From assembly GCF_003074135.1 (NCBI RefSeq), contig NZ_PPDK01000001.1:124001-188000 (forward strand): a stretch of 64,000 nt of DNA, in the 5' to 3' direction. The position numbers were made by a program, and so were the translations under genes. Numbering within the stretch: the first letter of the stretch is position 1; every line of letters begins with the position of its first letter. The stretch comes from Euzebya tangerina. Its GTDB lineage: Bacteria; Actinomycetota; Nitriliruptoria; Euzebyales; Euzebyaceae. The notes below the pieces were generated by a model. The model did not search any database and was not told the DNA's origin. It saw only the letters and a program-made list of their open reading frames with translations. Of the stretch, positions 1 through 7,739 are shown piece by piece.

Positions 1-1041
1 CGGCTGGATCCCATCGCCCGCGAGTCCGGCCCAGATCAGCAGCCCACCACCGGCGAGGATCAGCAGCAGACGCCACCAGGTCACGTCTCGGCCGACGAAT
101 GCGGTGCCGGCGACGTAGCCGAACAGCACCAGGCTGCTCGCGACCACCATGACCGCGATCCCCTCCGGGTCGAACCCCACCTCGCCCATCCGATAGACCC
201 GGCCAGCACCGAAGACGGCGACGTCCAGGTCGAACCACGGGCTGCAGTTCGCAGCCGGTCGCGTGCAGTCCCGGGCCGCAGCGGCCAGCGATCGGCCGTA
301 CAGCAGCGGCAGCGCCACCGCCACGCCGATGACGGGGATGACCGAGCGGGTCACCAGGCGCAGGAGCAGCACGACGACCGCAGCGATGAAACCGCTGACC
401 CCGATGGTCTGCAGGACTCCGGTGACCCGGATGGTCCCGATGTCCCACGGCTGACCCAGCGCGTTGTAGAGCAGCCCGATGACCACCAGCGCCAGCAGTC
501 GTCGCAGCAAGCGCCTGATGGTCGACAGGCTCACGGATCGTGCTCGGATCCCGCGGCCGACCCGCAGGAGGATGGCCCTCTGGCGCTCCCCCCGTGAGGC
601 CGCGTGGGCCACCGTCACCGCGGCCGGGTCGGGCCGGGGGCCACGCGGACGGATGAGGAACGCCAGGCTCGCACCGCTGGTGACCAGGAAGGCGGGGAAC
701 ACCGCATCCGAGACGGTGAAGCCGTTCCACTCGGCGTGAGCCAGCAGCGGATAGCTGCCGTTCTCACCGGTGATCGGCGTGAGCAGCATGGTGGCCAGGA
801 CAACGCCGCGGAGGACGTCCACGGCACGGACCCGCCGGCGCGCCGCCCCGTCAGACCGAGTCGTCCCCTCCTGCATCGCCGGCGTGGTCTCGGACGCGGT
901 GTCCGAGGCCTCATCGCCGTGATGGTCGGTCGACTCGGTCGGTGGCGATTCCACCGGTTCGATGACGGGCACAGCCGACGTCCCCTCCGCCGTTCCCGGC
1001 GGCGGCGTGTCAGGGGTCGGTGTTGGTGTGGCGGTGGTCAT
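1..1041 (-). CDS. HGSNAT/NagX-like multi-pass membrane protein, partial (3' end outside window)
   Basis: The reading frame stays open from an ATG at 1041 to the left edge (347 codons seen), so the C-terminus is missing. Residues 1-65 are a Pro/Thr/Glu-rich cytoplasmic tail. It is followed by RAVDVLRG and then HAEWNGFTVSDAVFP, the signature of the DUF1624/DUF5009 family that contains heparan-alpha-glucosaminide N-acetyltransferase and bacterial NagX. Several hydrophobic helices follow. The family passes acyl groups across the membrane to sugars, but the bacterial substrates are mostly unknown, so only the family is assigned. It is divergent from the sigma factor gene, with 83 bp between the two starts. 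Confidence 0.8.
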   Translation of the reverse strand, partial: MTTATPTPTPDTPPPGTAEGTSAVPVIEPVESPPTESTDHHGDEASDTASETTPAMQEGTTRSDGAARRRVRAVDVLRGVVLATMLLTPITGENGSYPLLAHAEWNGFTVSDAVFPAFLVTSGASLAFLIRPRGPRPDPAAVTVAHAASRGERQRAILLRVGRGIRARSVSLSTIRRLLRRLLALVVIGLLYNALGQPWDIGTIRVTGVLQTIGVSGFIAAVVVLLLRLVTRSVIPVIGVAVALPLLYGRSLAAAARDCTRPAANCSPWFDLDVAVFGAGRVYRMGEVGFDPEGIAVMVVASSLVLFGYVAGTAFVGRDVTWWRLLLILAGGGLLIWAGLAGDGIQP

Positions 1042-1124
1042 GGATCCCAGCGAGGACGCATCAGGGCCGCCTCAGGTTCACCCGGCGACGAGAAAAGTGT
1101 CGGACGCGAATACAGTCTGGCCCG

Positions 1125-1715
1125 GTGGACACACGCGCTTGGGAGGACAACGTCGCTCTGTCGGCGTTCTGCCAGGCAATCCATCCGAAGATCCGCAGCG
1201 CACTGCTGCTGCAGACCGGTGATGCGGCCCTCGCCGACGACCTGTCCCAGGAGACGCTGTGTCGGGTCATCGAGCGCTGGGACAGCGTCATGATGATGGA
1301 GAGTCCCGAGGGGTGGGCGTTCACCGTGGCCTTCAATCTGTCGCGGTCGTGGTGGCGGAGGGTGGCCTCGCGGCGACGTGCCGTGGATCGGATCACCCGG
1401 GACTCGCGCGAGGTCGACGAACCTGACCCCAGCGTCGTCCCCTGGGTCCGCGACGCAATCGCCGCACTGCCACCCCGGCAACGCGAGGTCATCGTGCTCC
1501 GCTACTACGCGGATCTCGACGTGGCCGAGACCGCCGAGGCCATGGGCTGCGCCCCCGGGACGGTCAAGTCGCTGTCCAGCAAGGCGCGAACAGCCCTGTC
1601 AGCGGCGCTCGCCGTCGAGGACGACCCGCAGCCGTCCCGCGTTCGGGGCCGGGGCTTGACGAGTGGTGGCACAGTGGATGGCGTCGGGACCACCGGGCCC
1701 GGAGGACTGCGATGA
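1125..1715 (+). CDS. ECF-type RNA polymerase sigma factor
   Basis: A 196-residue protein with sigma region 2 (ADDLSQETLCRVIERW, then ESPEGWAFTVAFNLSRSWWRR) and region 4 (LPPRQREVIVLRYYADLDVAETAEAMGCAPGTVKSLSSKART), the classical ECF sigma-70 layout. I chose the GTG at 1125 because family homology starts just after it; a TACAGT -10-like box lies 8 nt upstream at 1111-1116. The stop overlaps the start of the next gene (ATGA at 1712-1715), so the two are translationally coupled. The downstream single-pass protein is then its probable anti-sigma factor. Which genes it controls is not visible here. Confidence 0.9.
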   Translation: MDTRAWEDNVALSAFCQAIHPKIRSALLLQTGDAALADDLSQETLCRVIERWDSVMMMESPEGWAFTVAFNLSRSWWRRVASRRRAVDRITRDSREVDEPDPSVVPWVRDAIAALPPRQREVIVLRYYADLDVAETAEAMGCAPGTVKSLSSKARTALSAALAVEDDPQPSRVRGRGLTSGGTVDGVGTTGPGGLR

Positions 1716-2350
1716 CCAGCGACAGCGAACTGCACGACCTGCTCGTCCGAGCCGTCGACGAGGCGCCACCACTCGACGCCGAGCGTCTGAGCAAGAGGCT
1801 GGGACAGCGCCGTCGCCGTCGTCAGGTCGGTCGGGCGGTCGGGGCGATCGGCAGCGTGGTCGTGCTGGTCGCTGCCGTGGCAACGCTCCTGCCGTGGCTG
1901 GACCGGGACGACGTCCAGTTGGCCGGCCCGGTCGCCGTCGCTGCCTTCGAGGGTGTGCAGGGCGAGGGTGTCCCCACGCTGCTGCCGGAGGCGGCCGTGG
2001 TCTGTCCCCCAGCGGAGCACGCACTCGGGGCCGCGGAAGCGGTCACCGTGGCGGCCGAGGACCCGGCCGTGACGACCACGTGGTTCTGCGCACCCGCGCT
2101 CGACGTCGTGTTGCTGGCCGGTCCCCATGCCTCGCTTCCCGAGACCGGGGATGTCGTGGCTGTGGCTCGACGGGACGGCTTCGTCCAGCAGGAGTCCGGG
2201 ACCATCAGCCTGACCGTGTCCGACGACAACTCCCTGGAGGATGTCCACTATCGCGTCGTGGCCAGCGATCCGGTCGCGATCCAGACCCTGGTGTCGATCA
2301 TGGAGTCCATCCCGGCCATCGAGCAGGCGCCGTTCAACGAGGCCGACTGA
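1712..2350 (+). CDS. Single-pass membrane protein, putative anti-sigma factor
   Basis: 212 residues. The N-terminus (about 1-38) is charged and ends in an RRRRQ cluster; one transmembrane helix follows (about 45-68, VVVLVAAVATLLPWL), then an extracytoplasmic domain of about 145 residues with no family I recognise. The gene overlaps the sigma factor stop by 4 nt. The topology (short cytoplasmic tail, one helix, outside sensor domain) and the coupling to an ECF sigma gene suggest an anti-sigma factor. However, no ZAS zinc motif (HxxxCxxC) is present, so this role is inferred from context only. Confidence 0.6.
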   Translation: MTSDSELHDLLVRAVDEAPPLDAERLSKRLGQRRRRRQVGRAVGAIGSVVVLVAAVATLLPWLDRDDVQLAGPVAVAAFEGVQGEGVPTLLPEAAVVCPPAEHALGAAEAVTVAAEDPAVTTTWFCAPALDVVLLAGPHASLPETGDVVAVARRDGFVQQESGTISLTVSDDNSLEDVHYRVVASDPVAIQTLVSIMESIPAIEQAPFNEAD

Positions 2351-2374
2351 GCGCCTCGGCCGACGAACCCGGGG

Positions 2375-4567
2375 TCAGCTGACGATCACGACGGGCCGGG
2401 TTGAGGCTGACAGGATGTGGTCGACGTGGTGCCCGAAGTGCGCGCGGCCGCTGATGGGTCGTAGCGGCGGTGCCAGCACGATCACATCGACCTCCAGTCG
2501 GGTGGCGGTCTCGAGGACTCCCAGTTCCGGTCGGGTGGCGGACACCACGTGGGTGCGGATGGGCACCCCCGCCGCGTGTGCTTCCTCGGCGATGCTGTGG
2601 AGGAGTCGCTCGCCGATCACGAGGGCATCCTCAGCCGGCAGCCCGCCTCGATCGGCCTCGGTGATGACGTGGAGCACCTCGACCATGCCGTCCGACGCCC
2701 GCGCGAGGGCCATGGCGACCTCGAGGGCATTCGACTCGTGCTCGGTTCCGGCCACCGACAGCAGGACCCGGCGAGGCTCGACGTCGGACACGTCCTCGAC
2801 CGTGCTCGGGTGGCTGACCACGAGGACCGGCCCGGGCGCGCCCTGAACCAACCGGTCCACCAGGCCACCGAAGAGCGGACGGTCCGGTCGTGGGACCGTC
2901 GGCTCCCCACTCGCGCCCATGACCAGCAGGCCGTAGCCGCGGCGGGCTTCCTCCAGGATCTGCGCTCCGACATCGTCCTGTGCTGGACGGATCAGGCGCC
3001 GTCGTTCCGACCGTGGCAGTGAGCGGAGCCCGGCTTCGACGGCGCTGACGGCACGCTCGGCGGGCGCGTCGGCCAGCGTCGCGGCGCCGCCCGTCGGCCG
3101 CGGTCGTGGCTCCATCGCAGCAGTCGCCGGGGCGGTGAGGATCATCGTGGTCACCTCGACATCGGAGCGACCGTCCAGCATCAGGCCCAGCAACCGACCG
3201 GCCAGCTGAGAGTTGCGCCCGCCACGCGTCGGCAGCAGGACCCGTGAGAGGGAGCCGAGGAAGCTGCTGGCCTGCCTCGCCTCCGCGTCCAGCCTGGCCT
3301 GCTCCTCAGCGCCGTAGGGGACCCGCCGGAGCGTGACGCGGAGTATCGGTGGCGCCATCAGAGACGTGGTGATGGCCACCAGCAGGATGATGGTGAAGAT
3401 CTCGATGGTCAGGATCCCGAGGCTGAGACCGATCGTCGCGACGATGATCTCGATGGCGCCTCGTGCGTTCATGCCCGCACCGAGGGACAACGCCTCCCAG
3501 CGGCCCAGCCCACTGATCCGTGCACCCAGCGCGGCGCCCACGAACTTGCCGGCGATCGCGACCGACAGGACCAGCATGCCGACGGCGAAGACCCCCGGAT
3601 CCGCCAGGGCTGCGAGGTCGACCCGAAGACCGGAAGCGGCGAAGAAGATCGGAGCGAAGACACCCACTGTGATGGCTTCGAGGGTGGCACGGGTCCGGTG
3701 GTCGAGCCGCCGTGACTGACCGGCCGTGATGCCGACCAGGAAGGCGCCGAGCACCGCCTCGATACCGAGGAAGTGGGTCAACGAGCCATAGAGCAGCGCG
3801 AGGATCAGCAGCAGCGTCAGCTTGGCCGCCTCGCCGCCGACGCGGTTGTCGACCTCACGGAAGGCAACGGCCACGGCACGTCGACCGGCGGTGAACGCCA
3901 GGCCGACCACCAGCACGACGCTCAGGAGGGACTGCACGACCGACGGAACGTCGACCACCCCGCTCCGCGCGAGACCCGCGACGATCGACAGGAGGATCCA
4001 ACCGATGGTGTCGTCGATCATCCCCGCCGCCAGTGTGATCTGACCGATGTCTCGTCGGATCACCCCCATCTCCATGAGGACCTTCGCGATGACGGGGATG
4101 GCCGAGATGCCCATGGCCGTCCCCAGGAACAGGCTGAACACCAGGCGTTCGGAGCCATCGACCAGGTAGGCCGCGGGCAGGAGTTGCCCCAAGGCGAACC
4201 CGGCTGCGAACGGGACGACGATGCCGCACAGCGAGATCGCTGCGGCCTTGCGGCCCTTGCGGGCGATGAGTTGGAGGTCCGTCTCGAGGCCCGTGACGAT
4301 GAGCAGCAGGACGACGCCGAGCAGGGAGACGACCTCCAGCAGGTGGACCTGGGCAGCATCCTGCGGGAACACCTCGGCGAAGGCGCCCGGCGCGATGGCC
4401 CCGAACAACGAGGGGCCGAGGACCACCCCGGCCAGGAGTTCCCCGACGACCGATGGCAAGCCCAGCCGTGTTGCCAGGACGCCGAGACCACGGGCGACGA
4501 GCAGGAGCAGGCCGAGTTGCAGGAGCAGGAGGACGACCTCGTGCTCTCCCAGCGGCTCGATCACCAT
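2375..4567 (-). CDS. CPA2-type cation/proton antiporter with two C-terminal universal-stress domains
   Basis: 730 residues. Residues 1-420 hold about 12 hydrophobic helices with Na+/H+ exchanger features of the KefB/CPA2 family (LPSVVGELLAGVVLGP near the start; LTLAAGMIDDTIGWILL in the middle). Two Usp domains follow: about 445-590, ending LLVMGASGEPTV..VLVVSHP, and about 600-730, starting RRVLLSVAGTEHES and ending RPVVIVS. The likely role is K+ or Na+/H+ exchange at the plasma membrane, with the Usp pair sensing nucleotides or stress; the ion is not determinable. The 187 bp upstream (4568-4754) carry GC-rich inverted repeats but no clear promoter. Confidence 0.88.
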   Translation of the reverse strand: MVIEPLGEHEVVLLLLQLGLLLLVARGLGVLATRLGLPSVVGELLAGVVLGPSLFGAIAPGAFAEVFPQDAAQVHLLEVVSLLGVVLLLIVTGLETDLQLIARKGRKAAAISLCGIVVPFAAGFALGQLLPAAYLVDGSERLVFSLFLGTAMGISAIPVIAKVLMEMGVIRRDIGQITLAAGMIDDTIGWILLSIVAGLARSGVVDVPSVVQSLLSVVLVVGLAFTAGRRAVAVAFREVDNRVGGEAAKLTLLLILALLYGSLTHFLGIEAVLGAFLVGITAGQSRRLDHRTRATLEAITVGVFAPIFFAASGLRVDLAALADPGVFAVGMLVLSVAIAGKFVGAALGARISGLGRWEALSLGAGMNARGAIEIIVATIGLSLGILTIEIFTIILLVAITTSLMAPPILRVTLRRVPYGAEEQARLDAEARQASSFLGSLSRVLLPTRGGRNSQLAGRLLGLMLDGRSDVEVTTMILTAPATAAMEPRPRPTGGAATLADAPAERAVSAVEAGLRSLPRSERRRLIRPAQDDVGAQILEEARRGYGLLVMGASGEPTVPRPDRPLFGGLVDRLVQGAPGPVLVVSHPSTVEDVSDVEPRRVLLSVAGTEHESNALEVAMALARASDGMVEVLHVITEADRGGLPAEDALVIGERLLHSIAEEAHAAGVPIRTHVVSATRPELGVLETATRLEVDVIVLAPPLRPISGRAHFGHHVDHILSASTRPVVIVS

Positions 4568-4754
4568 CGTGACCGGGCCCGATCACCCCATCCGACTGGA
4601 CCCAACCCGACCTGCACGATGCCGCCGACGAGCCTGACTGAAGAACGAGTCATCGCTCGACGTTCCCCCAGAACGGAGGGCAGCGCAATACGCATCTTCG
4701 GCCAGGTTCCGCCGGTCCATGACCGGCCGGTTCCCCAAGCGGTTCGGGGTGCCG

Positions 4755-5324
4755 TCAGCCGGCCGGGCCGAGGACCGCGTCGATGAGCCGCGGAACCTCC
4801 GTCGGGGGGAAGACGGTGCCGTCGAGCAGCCGCCTGGCGATGATCGCACCGCTGAGCGACCAGGCGGACAACTCGGCGTCCGTCTCGGCTGGGAACTCGC
4901 CGCTCGCCACCCCCTGCTCGATCGCTGTGCACAGCCGCGCCCGGCGGCGCGCGCTGTTGCGATGGTGGACGACAGCGATGCGGGAGTCATGCTCAGCAGC
5001 ACCCACCATCGCCGGCAGGACGCCCGAGGTGAGGTCGTCTTCCATGGCTTCGGCGAGGTGCGCCAGCAACCTGGTCACCGCGTCCCTCGCCGACCCCACG
5101 GCTGCCTCCACGTCGGGCTGACGCGAGCCGTGGTCGAGTGCGTCCGCCAAGAGTTCGTGGACGTCCGACCAGTGCCGGTACAGCGTGCTCTTGGCAATGC
5201 CGGACGAGTGCGCGACCCGTTCCATGGTGATGCCGCCGTACCCGTGGGCCGCCAACTCGGCGAGCACTGCGAGCCGGGCAGACGCTCGGGTTCGTACCAC
5301 GCGCGGATCCTGCTGTCTGACCAT
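4755..5324 (-). CDS. TetR/AcrR family transcriptional regulator
   Basis: 189 residues. The N-terminal helix-turn-helix is GITMERVAHSSGIAKSTLYRHWSDVHELLADAL, the standard TetR motif; the rest is a helical ligand-binding domain without recognised specificity. I placed the start at the ATG at 5324, because upstream codons lie in the divergent promoter and homology begins here. A TACGAT box ends exactly 6 nt before this ATG, suggesting a leaderless mRNA. The divergent neighbour is a VOC-family gene, and a perfect palindrome lies between them. Control of that neighbour and of itself is the obvious hypothesis. Confidence 0.9.
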   Translation of the reverse strand: MVRQQDPRVVRTRASARLAVLAELAAHGYGGITMERVAHSSGIAKSTLYRHWSDVHELLADALDHGSRQPDVEAAVGSARDAVTRLLAHLAEAMEDDLTSGVLPAMVGAAEHDSRIAVVHHRNSARRRARLCTAIEQGVASGEFPAETDAELSAWSLSGAIIARRLLDGTVFPPTEVPRLIDAVLGPAG

Positions 5325-5340
5325 GGTGGGATCGTAATCG

Positions 5341-5352
5341 AACGGTACCGTT
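5341..5352. promoter_or_regulatory. Palindrome AACGGTACCGTT, candidate TetR operator
   Basis: A perfect 12-bp palindrome lies between the divergent tetR and VOC genes and touches the -35 box of the VOC promoter. Position and symmetry suit a TetR-type operator; binding is inferred. Confidence 0.5.
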
Positions 5353-5380
5353 GCGCTATCGGACGCAATCGTTCTATAGT
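5351..5380 (+). promoter_or_regulatory. Promoter of the VOC gene (TTGCGC-N18-TATAGT)
   Basis: The -35-like TTGCGC is at 5351-5356 and the -10 TATAGT at 5375-5380, with an 18-bp spacer. Transcription would start near 5387, leaving a leader of about 26 nt with a GGAG-type ribosome site at 5401-5404. Confidence 0.5.
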
Positions 5381-5412
5381 TGTGGCGACCGACGACCAGT
5401 GGAGACCGAGTG

Positions 5413-5805
5413 ATGACGAACATGACCGCGGACGACACGGTGACCGTGCGGTACATCGCGAGTGACGTACCGCTCACGGCCGACTTCTACGTCGAGCACT
5501 GTGCCTTCGAGCGCATCATCGAGGGTGGCCGGGGCTTTGCCCTCCTGGGTCGCGGCAGGCTCCGCCTGGCCCTCAACGCCCCCGGCGCGGGTGGCGGGGG
5601 AACGGCGGGAGAGGACGCCCCTGAGCCAGGCGGTTGGAATCGCTTTCAGATCACCACTGACGACCTCGACCGGGACGCGTCCAGGCTCACCGGGGTCGGT
5701 GTGCCGTTCCGTGGTCAGATCACGGATGGGACGGGTGGTCGGCAGCTGGTCATCGAGGACCCGTCGGGCAATCCCGTCGAGCTCTTCGAGCCGAACCGGG
5801 GATAG
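5413..5805 (+). CDS. VOC (glyoxalase/bleomycin-resistance) superfamily protein
   Basis: 130 residues, one vicinal-oxygen-chelate module (RYIASDVPLTADFYVEHCAFERI at the start; VIEDPSGNPVELFEP at the end, the family's usual terminal signature). A Gly-rich loop (GAGGGGTAGEDA) interrupts the middle. Such single-module proteins bind or convert small electrophiles; the substrate is unknown. The ATG at 5413 follows GGAGACC. Divergent from a TetR gene across 88 bp, it is probably the regulator's target. Confidence 0.8.
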   Translation: MTNMTADDTVTVRYIASDVPLTADFYVEHCAFERIIEGGRGFALLGRGRLRLALNAPGAGGGGTAGEDAPEPGGWNRFQITTDDLDRDASRLTGVGVPFRGQITDGTGGRQLVIEDPSGNPVELFEPNRG

Positions 5806-5909
5806 GGCGGGACGGCAGCCCTGGTCGGGCGCGAGGACTGCTCCTTCGCGGAGGCCCGGAACCGCCTCAGGGCGTTGAGCGGCAGCCCAGTTCGGGGAGA
5901 CTGGCGGTC

Positions 5910-7739
5910 ATGCCGACACACCCGCAATCGACGGACGCAGCCCTCGCTCACCACGGTGCCCGTGTGGTCGGCGATGACCAGGTGACCTACTGCGTGTGGG
6001 CACCGCTGGCCGAGGGGGTCGAGGTGGCGATCGAGGGCGAGCCTGTACCGATGACTCCGACCGGGCGTGGCTGGTGGAGCCACACCGGCCCCGGACAGGA
6101 CGGCACCCGCTACAGCTACCGGCTGGACGGCGGGGAGCCACTGCCCGACCCGGCTGCCCGGGCTCTGCCGGACGGGGTACACGGCCCGGCGGCCGTCGTC
6201 GATCCCGCCACCTGGGCGTGGACGGACCAGCGCTTCCAGCCGGTTCCCATCGAGGCTGCCGTGATCTATGAGTTGCACGTCGGGACCTTCACCGACGCCG
6301 GCACGTTCGAGGCTGCGACCGCACACCTCGACGGACTGGTCGAGCTCGGCGTCACCCACGTCGAGGTGATGCCGGTCAACGCATTCGACGGCCGCTTCGG
6401 GTGGGGCTACGACGGTGTGGCCTGGTGGGCGGTCCACCAGCCGTACGGTGGTCCGGCTGCGTTCGCGGCGTTCGTGGACGCGTGCCATGCAGCCGGTCTG
6501 GCGGTCATCTTGGACGTCGTCCACAACCACCTGGGTCCCAGCGGCAACTACCTGTCGCGCTTCGGTCCATACCTGCAGAGCACCGCCGAGTCGACCTGGG
6601 GGAAGGTCATCAACCTCGACGGCCCGGACTCCGACCCCGTCCGCCAGTTCCTCACCGGCAACATCGAGATGTGGCTGACCGATTACCACGTCGACGCCTT
6701 GCGACTGGATGCTGTCCACGCGCTGGACGACCGCGGCAGCGCAACCCACATCCTGGCCGAGTTCAGCGACGTCGCGCGGGCGGTATCCACCCGTACGGGC
6801 CGGCGGAAGCAGCTGATCGCCGAGACCGACCGCAACGACCCGGCGACCATCACCCCACGGTCGCAAGGCGGGCTGGGCATGGACGCCCAGTGGGCCGACG
6901 ACCTGCACCACGCCGTACACGTCGCCGTCACCGGCGAGACCGACGGCTACTACACCGACTACGCCGAGGCGCTACCGGCGGTGGCCCGCGCGTTCACCAA
7001 CGGGCTGGTCTACGACGGCATGTGGTGGAGCCCGTTCCGGCGACGGACCATCGGCGCCCCACTGCCATCGGACTGCTCCAGTCGACAGCTGGTCGCCTGC
7101 ATCCAGAATCACGACCAGGTGGGGAACCGTCCGGCCGGGGACCGTCTGACCACGATCGTCCCGGCCGACTTGGTCCGCGTCGCGATCGCACTGCTGTGCG
7201 TCGCGCCCCAGACCCCGATGCTGTTCATGGGCGAGGAGTACGGCGAGACCAACCCGTTCCAGTTCTTCTCCGACATGCCCGGCGAGGAGCTCCGCGACGC
7301 CATCAGGACCGGCAGGCGTCGTGAGTTCGAGTACTTCACGTCGTGGTCCGGCGAGGTGCCCGACCCGCTCGACCCGGCGACCTTCGGACGGTCCAAGTTG
7401 AATCGGTCGGCTGCCGACACCGAGGAGGGCCGGGCCCGGCGCGCGCTGTGGACCGACCTGCTGGCGCTGCGCCGCAGCGTGCCGGCGCTCGGCACCGGCG
7501 ACCGGCGTCTGACGGAGGTGGCGCACCTCGAGGACCAGGAGGTGCTGTCGATCATCCGTCGGGGCCCGGCTCCGCCGGATGAGGCCATCGTGATCACGGC
7601 CAACCTGTCCGACGAGCCGATCACCGTCTCGACCGAGGGCACGGTCCTGCTGTCCACCGCCGACCCGGCCTACGGCGGCACGGGCTCTCCAGACGGTCAG
7701 GTTCCGGCCCGCTCGGTCGTCATCCGGTCTCGTCCATGA
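5910..7739 (+). CDS. treZ: Malto-oligosyltrehalose trehalohydrolase
   Basis: 609 residues, GH13. An N-terminal CBM48-like domain (1-100) is followed by a TIM barrel with VIYELHVGTFT, VILDVVHNH (region I), DALRLDAVHAL (nucleophile D267), IAETDRND (acid/base Glu) and NHDQVGNR (region IV). The AETDRND and GLGMDAQWADDLHHAVHVAVTG segments are typical of TreZ rather than branching enzyme. It releases trehalose from maltooligosyl-trehalose made by TreY, in the cytoplasm. It is the first gene of treZ-treY-glgX, and its stop overlaps the treY start (ATGA, 7736-7739). Confidence 0.95.
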   Translation: MPTHPQSTDAALAHHGARVVGDDQVTYCVWAPLAEGVEVAIEGEPVPMTPTGRGWWSHTGPGQDGTRYSYRLDGGEPLPDPAARALPDGVHGPAAVVDPATWAWTDQRFQPVPIEAAVIYELHVGTFTDAGTFEAATAHLDGLVELGVTHVEVMPVNAFDGRFGWGYDGVAWWAVHQPYGGPAAFAAFVDACHAAGLAVILDVVHNHLGPSGNYLSRFGPYLQSTAESTWGKVINLDGPDSDPVRQFLTGNIEMWLTDYHVDALRLDAVHALDDRGSATHILAEFSDVARAVSTRTGRRKQLIAETDRNDPATITPRSQGGLGMDAQWADDLHHAVHVAVTGETDGYYTDYAEALPAVARAFTNGLVYDGMWWSPFRRRTIGAPLPSDCSSRQLVACIQNHDQVGNRPAGDRLTTIVPADLVRVAIALLCVAPQTPMLFMGEEYGETNPFQFFSDMPGEELRDAIRTGRRREFEYFTSWSGEVPDPLDPATFGRSKLNRSAADTEEGRARRALWTDLLALRRSVPALGTGDRRLTEVAHLEDQEVLSIIRRGPAPPDEAIVITANLSDEPITVSTEGTVLLSTADPAYGGTGSPDGQVPARSVVIRSRP

